Shown here one piece after another: positions 32,215 to 41,519 of a stretch of 64,000 nucleotides of DNA. Below the pieces are notes generated by a model, which saw nothing but the letters and a program-made list of their open reading frames with translations, had not been told where the DNA came from and ran no database searches. Positions within the stretch are counted from its first letter, which is position 1; each line of letters begins with the position of its first letter. A program made the translations under genes and the position numbers. The DNA lies in the NCBI GenBank assembly GCA_947359465.1, contig OX375876.1:123251444-123315443 (forward strand). Reading direction: 5' to 3'. This DNA comes from Metellina segmentata (lineage: Eukaryota; Arthropoda; Arachnida; Araneae; Tetragnathidae).

Positions 32215-32824
32215 TTTTCAACGGTAAAAAGACCCAATTAATAAGCCCACGATCTGGAAATATAGACTGTCGGAGACGTTGCTCCTCTGGACTTCTCGGA
32301 TGAACATCAACAAGCAAATAGGAGAAAGGTTCTGCGGTTGCTTTTTTATAGGCATCCATGAAATATTTCCCTTTTCCAGGAAATGCCTGCCTAGAGAAAC
32401 AAGCAGCCTGAGATAGATCCCGGCTATTGCGAAACATAATCAAATAGTGTGTATTTAAGCTGATATCCCGCATAACTCTCACACGAGGAAATAGATTTTG
32501 TGTGATTAAAATCACGCTATAATTCTCGTGGTGTGAACCAACCGTAAACATGGATGAAATAACACTTGTTAGATCATTCATCATGTCATCGATTACGATC
32601 AAATTGCATGTATTTTCCTTCGGTGGTAAACCACAAACAAACGTTATGTTTTTCTCTTCGACAAACCAAGGTTGCCACACTGAGTAACACCACACAATTT
32701 TGTTCATATTGCATTCATAAACTTGCTCTGCAATCATTTTTCTCACAAGTTGTGTTTTTCCACTCTGTGACGGTCCTGTCACCATGCAGGTCGAAGGATG
32801 TCTCAGTTTTAGCATACTTGACAT
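32207..32824 (-). CDS. A32/FtsK-HerA-type packaging ATPase (copy A)
   Basis: 205 codons from the ATG at 32824 (MSSMLKLRHP). The same frame continues upstream to 33019 without an ATG there and encodes the C-terminal half of the small membrane protein seen in copy B. Walker A is GPSQSGKT (residues 17-24), Walker B LIVIDD (75-80), then the ILITQN motif (about residues 105-110) and FRNSRDLSQ. This is the genome-packaging ATPase of Polintons and related double jelly-roll viruses, which pumps DNA into the capsid. Intact over the catalytic region and the only full-length ATPase in the element. Confidence 0.87.
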   Translation of the reverse strand: MSSMLKLRHPSTCMVTGPSQSGKTQLVRKMIAEQVYECNMNKIVWCYSVWQPWFVEEKNITFVCGLPPKENTCNLIVIDDMMNDLTSVISSMFTVGSHHENYSVILITQNLFPRVRVMRDISLNTHYLIMFRNSRDLSQAACFSRQAFPGKGKYFMDAYKKATAEPFSYLLVDVHPRSPEEQRLRQSIFPDRGLINWVFLPLKNE

Positions 32825-33120
32825 AACTGACAAAATTCGAATTCTATTAGTTGTACTCCTACAACATTTGCTTTTAAACCCAAAGATTCGTCTTTTAAAA
32901 AAATAACGTATATCATACACGTGTGAATCTCCTTTCCGACAAACATGAAAAAACAAAATCTTTCTATCACCTAACCGTTCAGAATAATAACACGTTGAAT
33001 TCGAAATGTTCCACCTCACTAATGCCGTTTCTCAGACTCAATGTAAATATCACTAATGCAATTGAGACGATTCCTAAGACCAACATGAACACTCTCTTGT
33101 AATCTGTGTTGAATTCTGAT
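32825..33120 (-). pseudogene. Small membrane protein gene, frameshifted (copy A)
   Basis: The 3' half, in frame with the ATPase, reads NSTCYYSERLGDRKILFFHV and SHVYDIRYFF, matching copy B (NTSCVYSEKLGRRLYFHICN, SRVYDIRYFW). The transmembrane half (VFMLVLGIVSIALVIFTLSL) lies upstream in another frame, so a frameshift near 33000 divides the protein. No clear ATG in the joined region. Confidence 0.6.
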
Positions 33121-33216
33121 GTACTCTCACCTCACTTTATATATATATATACATATATGATGAACCAAACATCTGGACTCAATTAACATTATTAACTGGA
33201 ATTATTAAACTGGGAT

Positions 33217-33302
33217 CTGTACACAATATTTAGACCACGTGTCAACACTTTTTCTATCCACACGATATTTAGTCCAGGTGTCAGTGTCAACAACATATAC
33301 TA
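33217..33302 (-). repeat. Internal remnant of the subterminal repeat, inverted
   Basis: Reverse complement of the 24718-24846 repeat (TATCCACACGATATTTAGTC, then CAACAACATATACTACTA, which complements the 24710-24727 boundary word). In an ordinary element it should lie next to the right terminal repeat, but 1.25 kb of other element sequence follows it. It marks the former inner edge of a right end. Confidence 0.8.
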
Positions 33303-33466
33303 CTATTGTAACACCATTTTATATTTTTTATCTGTTGATCATGGATGTTGCTTTTAATCATCTTACGCACTAGTGATGTTTTACCAGATTGACTTGCTCC
33401 TACAATCAAGCAAGTGCTGGGGTGTTTAAAATTTAACATTGTGTTTGCAAAGTTTTCCAAATTCAT
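33303..33466 (-). pseudogene. Third, partial packaging ATPase fragment (copy C)
   Basis: From an ATG at 33466 it reads MNLENFANTMLNFKHPSTC, a Walker A variant GASQSGKT and SLVRKMIKSNI, then stops at the junction with the subterminal remnant. It is over 90 per cent identical at the DNA level to 33696-33859. The shared block extends right to about 33518 (partner to 33911), so this is a local direct duplication. Confidence 0.8.
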
Positions 33467-33505
33467 ACTCGGCTAAGCTGTACACCAATAATTTGTGGGT
33501 TTATC

Positions 33506-33859
33506 TTATTCAATTCCCTCTCCCGCAGAAACGCTTATATTCCTATGGTGAGATACCACAGTAAACAACTCTGAAATATTTTCATTTAAACGATGCATCA
33601 GATCGTCAATAACCGTGAAGTCAACATCTTCATAATTTTCAGGTAAACCTTGTACAAACTCTATCCCAGGTTCGTCAAAAAACCAAGGTGAAGAATAATT
33701 GTAACACCATTTTATGTTTTTCATCTGTTGATCATAGATGTTGCTTTTAATCATCTTACGCACTAACGATGTTTTACCAGATTGACTTGGTCCTACAATT
33801 AAACAAGTGCTGGGGTGTTTAAAATTTAACACTGTGTTTGCAAAGTTTTCCAAATTCAT
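33506..33859 (-). pseudogene. Second packaging ATPase, C-terminally truncated (copy B)
   Basis: ATG at 33859 (MNLENFANTVLNF). Walker A GPSQSGKT and Walker B FTVIDD are present. The frame ends shortly after VSHHRNISVS, at the point where copy A continues with its ILITQN motif, so the C-terminal half is missing. Protein identity to copy A is only moderate, so copies A and B are not a recent tandem duplication but come from different element lineages. It overlaps the membrane protein gene by 41 nt. Confidence 0.8.
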
Positions 33860-34157
33860 ATTCGCTAAGCTGTACGCCAATAATTTGAGGGTTTATCTTA
33901 TTCAATTCCTCTTTCCAAAAATAACGAATGTCATACACTCTAGAATGTTCTTTATTACAAATGTGGAAATAGAGTCTTCTTCCCAACTTTTCCGAATAGA
34001 CACAGGAGGTGTTTGTTAAATCAATCTGATCATCATACTTGCAATTATCGCTAACGTAAAAGATGGAAAGAAATGTTACAATAGCAAAAATACAAATAAC
34101 AGCTAACCCCAATTCCAACACATATCTCTGTTTAAGCGCAGGCGAAAAAATAAACAT
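33819..34157 (-). CDS. Small single-pass membrane protein (copy B)
   Basis: 112 codons from the ATG at 34157 (MFIFSPALKQRYVLELG). One strong membrane helix at residues 13-35 (LELGLAVICIFAIVTFLSIF), then a cysteine-containing domain, NTSCVYSEKLGRRLYFHICN, and SRVYDIRYFWKEEL. The same domain precedes ATPase copy A, so pairing of this gene with the ATPase is conserved. Function unknown; a virion membrane or packaging-associated protein is possible. First gene of the train after the right terminal repeat. Confidence 0.6.
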   Translation of the reverse strand: MFIFSPALKQRYVLELGLAVICIFAIVTFLSIFYVSDNCKYDDQIDLTNTSCVYSEKLGRRLYFHICNKEHSRVYDIRYFWKEELNKINPQIIGVQLSEYEFGKLCKHSVKF

Positions 34158-34553
34158 TTTACTCAATTAGGTGCTTCTATCTCCTAACGTGTCGAATACC
34201 ATAACGACAAATGGGAAATGAGCCTCATTAGATTAATCATCTTCCTTTATAAACAACGTAAGTATCCATTTCTACTTCATACGATTTGAATCGCAATGTA
34301 AAAATCTTTTTCTATCAAACCCTCTCCCGCAGATAAATATCCAGCTGTTTCCTTATTTTGACTTTCCCTCCTCTCCGAGCTCACATCAAAGACCTCTTGC
34401 GAACTTTCTCCTTCCCCTCTCCGTTTAAATACGGAACACCTCCAACAACGAAGAAGGGGAACAAATTCTTCTACTCTTGAAAAAAAAACCTCTCCTCCGC
34501 TCCTCACGCGCTAACTTTCTACAGAAAGCAGGAAGTGAATTCATTCGCGTCGG
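34158..34553. other. Right subterminal non-coding region of the element
   Basis: Probable leader or promoter region for the minus-strand gene train. It carries a CCCTCTCCCGCAGA word at 34320-34333 that also occurs at 33519-33532, at the truncated edge of ATPase B, and may mark a rearrangement breakpoint. No gene recognised. Confidence 0.5.
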
Positions 34554-34961
34554 CTTGCCCCTAAGGGACGGTTTACGCTCTTTCGACTCGCAAACAGGGG
34601 AGGGCTATTAACACAGTGTTAACAATTTTTCTCATCTAATACTCGCATGTTGTCGCATACACACTTTCACATGAGTCAAACAATAACACACTTTACGTGT
34701 GAGCCAAACAATAATACCATCAACATGTCGAACTGTAAGTTAGACACTAACATGTCAAGCGAGTGAGCCAGTTGTTAGCAGGGTTTGCAAGTGAGCCAGT
34801 TGTTAGCATGTTTTTCAAGTGAGCCAGTTGTTAGCAGGTTTTGCAAGTGAGCCAGTTGTTAGCATGTTTTTCAAGTGAGCCAGTTGTTAGCATGTTTTTC
34901 AAGTGAGCCAGTTGTTAGCATGTTTTTCAAGTGAGCCAGTTGTTAGCAGTGTAATACTACT
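34554..34961 (-). repeat. Right terminal inverted repeat with seven tandem 28-bp units
   Basis: Mirror of 24142-24691. The unique part (CTAAGGGACGGTTTACGCTC onward) is followed by seven GAGCCAGTTGTTAG-containing units (34754-34949) and the 14-bp tip. Four of the seven units carry the spacer CATGTTTTTC, which the left end lacks, so the two arrays have evolved separately. Confidence 0.93.
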
Positions 34962-34967
34962 ATCGAC

Positions 34968-35760
34968 GAATTGCGCAACATATTGGCTGTTGTGATGTTA
35001 CTGTTGCACGCTGTTGACAGCGGTGTATACAAGATGGCACATGCCAGCGTCAACCAGGTTCAAGAAGGCCTAGAGCAACCGGACCGAGAGAGAATCGACG
35101 TGTTGTAAGACATGCGCATACTGATCGAACAGGGACTGTTGCAGACATGAGACTGGAATGGTGTAGTGCCAGATGGAGATGGGGCGTCGATTGGCATCGA
35201 GTGGTCTTCACTGACGAATCCCGCTTCTGTCTGGGTGGAAACGACAATCGAATCCGTGTGTGGAGGCAACGTGGTCAGCGCCAAGATTCACGGTTTGTTG
35301 TGCAGCATCACACGTCTAAACGACATAGTGTCATAGTGTTGGGTGCGTATGATGCCAAGTCAAGTTGCGGCTTCTTTAACTGGACAGTGTTACGTACAAG
35401 TATTACAGCCAGTTACGCTTCCATTCCTAAACTCCTAGGTTCACTCGCATTTTCAAAAAACAATGCTCGACCCCATATTGCTGCTGTCTCTAAAGTTTGT
35501 CTACGACACAGCGATATCTTACCATGGCCGACATTCTCACCGGACCTGTCCCCGATCTAGAATGTATGGGATGCCATTGTACGAGATGTCACCACTACCC
35601 TCGTACCGCTACTGGAACTACGTGACAGGGTTCAAGGACTGTAGCAGGAGTGGTAGCAGGACTTTCAAAAAGAGCCTGTATGACTCGATATCAAGACGCT
35701 CGGCATGCTACAGTAGGAATAATGGATGTCATGCGCCATACTGAATGATACCACTTTTTT
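34968..35760 (+). pseudogene. Tc1-like transposase, 3' part
   Basis: Continuation of the split transposon to the right of the Polinton insertion. It has HTH remains (CQRCIQDG..., GSRRPRATGPRE), then the 35147-35560 frame with RLEWCSARWRWGVDWHRVVF, first catalytic motif FTDESRFCLGG, HSVIVLGAYDAKS, and SKNNARPH. In the last motif the conserved DNARPH aspartate has become Asn, which alone would abolish activity. A stop follows DLSPI. The roughly 60 residues normally before RLEWC are missing. Confidence 0.82.
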
Positions 35761-35901
35761 GAACGTTTATCAAAAAATTTAAATATTTCAGTCTCAAATT
35801 TTAATCATTTACTCATTCATAAGCACTTTACCAATCTTGTAAATTTCACTGCATTCTGAAAGTTTCCTCTAGGTGCAACTTTTTTTTTGTCTTACAGTGT
35901 A

Positions 35902-36589
35902 TTTAATAATTTTATGTATGTACTACGGAAAAATTTATTAATGTATTATATGATTTTTAACATAAAATACAAAAATTTATCTCCAGTTTCTTCCTCTTTT
36001 TCTCGGGACTGACCACCTTCTCATTCATCAACCCTAGTCACCCCTATGACTCTGAGTACTACAAGGGTCCACTCAAACGAATTCTCGATACTTACACTCG
36101 TCAATGAATAGGGAGATCTTTAGTGGTTTATTTCCTTTTCGACATACATTTATATATTACTCATTAAGTTCTACTAGTTTCACTTTATAAACACGTTTTA
36201 ATAAAAGCCTACATATTATTAGAAGTCTAAATTCCTTAAGGGGCTCTTTAAAACGTCTTGATTGATTACAGTGCACTCAGACAAGCCATTTAGTTCTGCA
36301 ATCATTCAGCTTTATTAAACGTGTTAGAAAAGCAGCATGGTATTCCTTGGATATTTCTTTCCTTGTATCAGCTCAAGAATTCTTGATTCATTTTGTTACA
36401 AACAGTCCCCAGCACATCTTCTGTATTTTTGCTTTAGCAAATGTTTGAGTATTGCATATTTAATGGAATTATGTTAGAATTTAAATAATACTTTCGGGAG
36501 ATGACTTTTTTTACTAAAAAAATGTAATAGAATGCTACATTGGAAAGTATTTTATTTTTCTTCTTGTTGACATTACAACAGTGATATCT
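35902..36589. other. Intron sequence without recognised features
   Basis: AT-rich, no domain or repeat boundary recognised. Confidence 0.45.
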
Positions 36590-37036
36590 CTATTTAAGTT
36601 TCTCATAAGTTCTTTTGTTTTCGGCTTGAATCCTCAGGATATTCTTCTTTGCGTCCTTTCGCAGCAAGTTTCTTAGCTCTTGAAGTTCATCTTCTATCTC
36701 TACCATGAGTAAGTTTCGTACTTTTAGGTCATCTTTCACCCTCATGGTAACACCTATTTGAAGTTCAAAAGGAGTCCACTTGGTGGTTCTATTGGTTGAG
36801 CTGTTAAGTATTCGTTGCAATTGGTCCACATATTTATACCATTTTGTCGAGTAATCTAATGATAATTTGGTTCTTCGAGGTACTCCGGTGGCGATTTGCA
36901 GGTGTTGGATTCCTTCTTCGGTACAAAAATCAGTAAAAGCTCTGGAGTTGAATGAGATCTGTATCAATTCTTTTGGTATTTCCGAAAGTTTTTTGTTGTT
37001 GTCTCTTAATTTAGCTATTGCATCTTCTGCTGTGAC
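36590..37036 (-). pseudogene. Ty3/gypsy integrase C-terminal fragment
   Basis: The frame reads FTDFCTEEGIQHLQIATGVPR, then, after an apparent deletion of the usual GNGQVER segment, WYKYVDQLQRILNSSTNRTT and WTPFELQIGVTMR. This is the typical end of a gypsy integrase core. The first 17 residues of the open frame come from the inserted MITE at 37037-37311. Not functional. Confidence 0.75.
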
Positions 37037-37311
37037 CAGGCCCTGATTTACCATTAAGCCCGTGAGGCTCGGGCCTAAGGCCCCCATAATTTAAAAGTCC
37101 CAAAGTTTCAAAAGTATCTAAAATTTTAAACAAAAATAACTTTTCATATTTTCTGGAATGTTTTTTGAACAATTTTTGAAACGGTCAACAGTCAAATACG
37201 TAAGTACCAATTGTTGTTCTAAAATTAGTTTTTGTGATGAACGGATAACATGGGGGGGGGCCCTTACTGCGTGTTGTGCCTACTATACGAAATTTTCTAA
37301 ATCGGGCCCTG
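37037..37311. mobile_element. hAT-type MITE, 275 bp, inserted in the gypsy fragment
   Basis: Ends CAGGCCCTGATTTA and TAAATCGGGCCCTG are inverted repeats. GCTGTGAC flanks both sides exactly (37029-37036 and 37312-37319), an 8-bp hAT duplication. No coding capacity. Confidence 0.88.
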
Positions 37312-37360
37312 GCTGTGACTCTCTTTACCGCATACAGCCAGGTGAATTTAGTAAACTAGA

Positions 37361-37454
37361 GGGCTAACGCCCCCTGCTCGCTAACGCTCGCCAACCCCCG
37401 GAACTGCAAGCAGTTCCCTCCGGATCGCTCCGCGATCCGAGCTCACTTCGCTCG
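37361..37454. other. Chain of short perfect hairpins in a GC-rich patch
   Basis: Four stem-loops: 37361-37372 (GGGC, loop TAAC), 37400-37417 (GGAACTGC, loop AA), 37421-37439 (CGGATCGC, loop TCC) and 37438-37454 (CGAGC, loop of 7). The patch is far richer in GC than its surroundings. It borders the satellite array. No function known to me. Confidence 0.7.
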
Positions 37455-37532
37455 CCCATAGGACACTACAATTCTTTAGTCTAGCTTAAAAGGGGCCCAA
37501 TTTAGTCTACATAGACCTGAAAATTGATCTGA

Positions 37533-39720
37533 TTATGTATTGCTGAACGATACAGCTACAGTTCTGAGAGAGCAGCGAGAAAGGGGATCTCTTGAGACTA
37601 CTATGTACTAAATTCATTTTCAGGAACAGTATGGGTGAGTATTTACACTGACAAATAGATTTTTGGGACAGTATATAACTGAATGTATTTACAATAATAA
37701 CAAATTCTAAGGTATATGATATTTGAGTATTTACACGGTGCAAAACAGTTTATTCGAAGACCCTTTTTATGTATTGCCGAACCATACAGCTAATGTTCTG
37801 AGGGAGCAGCGAGAAAGGGGAACTCTTGGGACTACTACGTTCTAAATTCACTTTTAGGAACAGTGTGGGTGAGTATTTACACTGACAAATAGATTTCTGA
37901 TATGACTGAATGTATTTACAATAATAACAAATTCTGGGGTATATGATATTTGAGTATTTACACGGTGCAAAACAGTTTATCCGAAGACCCTTTTTGCGTA
38001 TTGCTGAATCATACAGCTACGGTTCTGAGAGAGCAGCGAGAAAGGGGATCTCTGGGGACTACTATGTTCTAAATTCACTTTCAGTTACAGTGTGAGTATT
38101 TACACTGACAAATAGATTTCTGGGATATGATATGACAATGTATTTACAATAATATCAAATTCTGGGGTACATGACATTTGAGTATTTACACGGTGCAAAA
38201 CAGTTTATTCGAAGACCCTTTTTACAAATTGCTGAACCATACAGCTAATGTTCTGAGGGAGCAGCGAGAAAGGGGAACTCTTGGGTCTATGTTCTAAATT
38301 CACTTTTAGTAACAGCGTGGATGAACATTTACACTGACAAATAGATTTCTGATATGACTGAATGTATTTACAATAATAACAAATTCTGGGTACATAATAT
38401 TTTAGTATTTACACGGTGCAAAACAGTTTATCCGAAGACCCTTTTTACGTATTGCTGAACCATACAGCTAATGTTCTGAGGGAGCAGCGAGAAAGGGGAA
38501 CTCTTGGGACTACTACGTTCTAAATTCACTTTTAGGAACAGTGTGGGTGAGTATTTACACTGACAAATAGATTTGTGGGATATGATATGACAATGTATTT
38601 ACAATAATATCAAATTCTGGGGTATATGATATTTGAGTATTTACACTGTGCAAAACAGTTTATTCAAAGACCCTTTTTATGTATTGCTGAACCATACAGC
38701 TAATGTTCTGAGGGAGCAGCGAGAAAGGGGAACTCTTGGGACTACTATGTTCTAAATTCACTTTTCGTAACAGTGTAGGTGAACATTTACACTGACAAAT
38801 AGATTTCTGATATGACTGAATATATTTACAATAATAACAAATTCTGGGGTATATGATATTTGAGTATTTACACGGTGCAAAACAGTTTATCCAAAGACCC
38901 TTTTTGCGTATTGCTGAATCATACAGCTACGGTTCTGAGAGAGCAGCGAGAAAGGGGATCTCTGGGGACTACTATGTTCTAAATTCACTTTCAGTAACAG
39001 TGTGAGTATTTACACTGACAAATAGATTTCTGGGATATGATATGACAATGTATTTACAATAATATCAAATTCTGGGGTATATGATATTTGAGTATTTACA
39101 CGGTGCAAAACAGTTTATTCGAAGACCCTTTTTACAAATTGCTGAACCATACAGCTAATGTTCTGAGGGAGCAGCGAGAAAGGGGAACTCTTGGGACTAT
39201 GTTCTAAATTCACTTTTAGTAACAGTGTGGGTGAACATTTACACTGACAAATAAATTTCTGATATGACTGAATGTATTTACAATAATAACAAATTCTGGG
39301 TACATAATATTTTAGTATTTACACGGTGCAAAACAGTTTATCCGAAGACCCTTTTTAAGTATTGCTGAACCATACAGCTAATGTTCTGAGGGAGCAGTGA
39401 GAAAGGGGAACTCTTGGGACTACTATGTTCTAAATTCACTTTCAGTAACAGTGTGGGTGAGTATTTACACTGACAAATAGATTTCTGGGATATGATATGA
39501 CAATGTATTTACAATAATATCAAATTCTGGGGTATATGATACTTGAGTATTTACACGGTGCAAAACAGTTTATCCGAAGAAACTTTTTGTGTATTGCGGA
39601 ACGATACAGCCGAGGTTCTGAGAGAGCAGCGAGAAAGGGAATCTCTTGGAACTTTTAGGAACAGTGCGGGTGATTATTTACACTGATAAATAGATTTATG
39701 GGATATATGAATGAATGAAT
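37533..39720. repeat. Satellite array, ten ~227-bp monomers in a ~909-bp higher-order pattern
   Basis: Monomers start near 37535, 37769, 37996, 38223, 38447, 38680, 38905, 39132, 39357 and 39588. Each contains ATACAGCTA, GAGCAGCGAGAAAGGG, the GAACAGTGTGGGTGA region, TATTTACACTGACAAATAG and a CACGGTGCAAAACAGTTTAT end. Variants recur every fourth monomer: GCGTATTGCTGAATC at 37996 and 38905, ACAAATTGCTGAACC at 38223 and 39132, giving an offset of 909-911 bp. The last monomer is diverged and runs into unique sequence. Confidence 0.92.
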
Positions 39721-39987
39721 TCACTATGATAACAAATTCTGGGGTATATTCATTCAGATAAAACCTCCTTGTACACACAGTTGTGTATTTGAGAACTCGC
39801 AGACACAACAGTAACAGTATTTCTAGCGGTAATTCTCTGAATTCGTTCGTCAAAAGATTCCCTAGTTCACTGCTCTCTTCTTCGCTAATTAAATTGAAAT
39901 TGACGCAAAGAGCTAATTTTTCTATCAAAAACCTCTCACAATTACCGGGAAGATTGATCAAGGCTTAAACGCGACGCGCTTCTAGTT
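39721..39987. other. Right flank of the satellite
   Basis: A minus-strand open frame (39674-39961) has a leucine-rich stretch (LPLEILLLLCLRVLKYTT) and continues into the last satellite monomer. I do not recognise it and doubt it is a gene. Confidence 0.4.
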
Positions 39988-39997
39988 GTTGAAATGA

Positions 39998-40904
39998 ACT
40001 AGCGCGTCTTTTTAGTAATGGCTCTTCGTTACGTGGACGATTCTATTTAGGACCGTAGGGAGGTCGGTAGATATTAAACTCGTGATAAGTGAATCGACTC
40101 TTCAGTTTGATTCTTTCGTAACTTGTTGATCATTTGATCTACAGTGAGCTATGATTATTTACTTGTCTGGTAGTCTTTTTTTGTGTGTCTTCTATGATTT
40201 TTTGAAGCAGATTGATGGAATGTATGATTGATGGAAGGGTACTTATACTTTAAAGAGCTTCTTATCGTGAAGCAACTATGGCCTAATGGCTAAAGTCACC
40301 AACCTTCAGGTTAGCGTCGGCAGCGGAAGATGACTTCCCGAGTTCGAACCCAGCTGGCGGAAAAATTTTTAGATCCTCCAAATTATTTTTAAAAAATTCC
40401 AATTTAATTCCTTTTCATTCAAATTTATTTTTCCTAATTTTTAATACCCTTTTCATATTTTTCCAAGCTTCCGTTGATTTTACATAAATAATCTAAGAAC
40501 CACTCCTGAACTCACTACCGGCTGATATTTTTCCGCCCCTCTGCCGTCCCCTTTGCTTTAGGATGATGGTGTCGTATCCACCGCTGGCTTAGGACCATTC
40601 TGATGTAACAAAAAGCATACATAAAACACTAACTTATATAATTATTAACTTATATAATAAAAGGATACAATTTTCGGCTCCCACCTCTACCCACCCATAG
40701 CCATGGATCTGAAAAGAAAAGAAGAGATAAATCGCCAACAACTATAAACCTTGATGACATACGTATCTAGGTCATGTGATCCGATTAGCCGATCAAGTTG
40801 GACTTGCGAAAGTACTATCATGGGATTGAGGCGCCTGTCCTCCCCACGGTCCTAAATAGAATCGTCCACGTAACGAAGAGCCATTACTAGAAAGACGCGC
40901 TAGT
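39998..40904. mobile_element. Non-autonomous Mutator-like (MULE-type) transposon, 907 bp
   Basis: Inverted termini of about 65 bp: ACTAGCGCGTCTTTTTAGTA at 39998 and, on the other strand from 40904, ACTAGCGCGTCTTTCTAGTA, continuing ATGGCTCTTCGTTACGTGGA. A perfect 10-bp duplication GTTGAAATGA flanks it (39988-39997, 40905-40914). Long inverted ends plus a 9-11-bp duplication point to the Mutator superfamily. No transposase inside. Confidence 0.85.
40272..40362 (+). other. tRNA-like sequence with A and B boxes inside the MULE
   Basis: TGGCCTAATGGCTAAAG fits a pol III A box and GAGTTCGAACCC a B box, 50-60 bp apart. I cannot fold a convincing acceptor and anticodon stem, so this is more likely a SINE head captured by the transposon than a tRNA gene. 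Confidence 0.45.
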
Positions 40905-41519
40905 GTTGAAATGAGGGATAGCAATATTTACATTTGTAAAGGACAAAACCGTTGCCACACACCGGAGAGAAATACAGGCCGATTTTGCGCCACGCATAAG
41001 CGTATTATATATATAGATGCGTCAATGTGAAACCGCGTGAAAGAATAAGTAAATTGTCCGACTCATGCTGCCATCTACTGGTTTTGGTAAACAGTAAAAG
41101 CTGTTCACATGAAAAATCTTACACAAATAGTAATCATATAATATAATTAATAATTACATATTAATAGTTAATATAATTCATTATTAATATTTAATATAAT
41201 TTTTTATTAATATTTAATATGATTTATTATTAATGAATTTCTGAATAGCAACCTCCATGTTGCAGCGCAAGATATAAGATCATAAAGCTAAGCTATAAAC
41301 GACAGCGTAAAGCATAATTCCAAAAATGAGGAATATATAACTGAGTCATGCACAATTTTTTAATTTACAATACACGGATACAATTTTTTTTTTAATATGA
41401 AATTTGAACGCTTAAAAGTTTTGAGAAATAGACTAATGATAATTTGAGAAAAAAGACGGTAAAAAAATATTATTGGATACGCTCTCCTGTAGCAAAAGAT
41501 GACGATGAGTGAATCATCT
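40905..41519. other. AT-rich intron sequence, partly shared with the inverted copy
   Basis: A strongly AT-rich track (TAATATTTAATATAATT words, about 41140-41240), then about 41330-41460 matching, in reverse, 57250-57380 of the paralogous arm (AAATAGACTAATGATAATTT word). No gene. Confidence 0.55.

Larger units (their letters stand above)
24142..34961 (-). mobile_element. Maverick/Polinton-like virus-derived element lacking PolB, 10.8 kb
   Basis: Termini are AGTAGTATTACACT at 24142 and its exact complement ending at 34961. ATCGAC flanks both ends (24136-24141, 34962-34967). Terminal AG...CT, long terminal inverted repeats and a 6-bp target duplication are Maverick/Polinton hallmarks. All genes lie on the minus strand, packed with overlaps of a few bases or gaps under 100 bp: packaging ATPase, pX-like protein, 220-aa unknown, integrase, 470-aa structural candidate, small basic protein, 425-aa capsid candidate, adenain-like protease, and two MERYGY proteins. 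Canonical Polintons are 15-20 kb and also encode protein-primed DNA polymerase B. No polymerase or helicase is visible here. The integrase is frameshifted and the right third is rearranged, so this copy is probably defective. Confidence 0.92.
23806..35899 (+). mobile_element. Dead Tc1-like transposon, split by the Polinton-like element
   Basis: Left end CACTCTAAGACAAAAAAAAG at 23806 and right end, on the opposite strand, CACTGTAAGACAAAAAAAAA (ending 35899) are inverted repeats flanked by TA (23804-23805 and 35900-35901). Left half: a start at about 24043 reads MPRKKVRKQFK, a stop, then GEFDRGRIIGLRKGEW. The right half resumes the HTH region and then RLEWCSARWRWGVDWHRVVF. An internal piece before RLEWC is missing. 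Removing 24142-34961 leaves a Tc1 of about 1.27 kb. Confidence 0.9.

Noticed and set aside
24142..34961. Bacterial or viral contamination of the assembly
   Set aside because: The element has a target duplication inside a Tc1 transposon that is itself flanked by TA in host intron sequence, so it is integrated.
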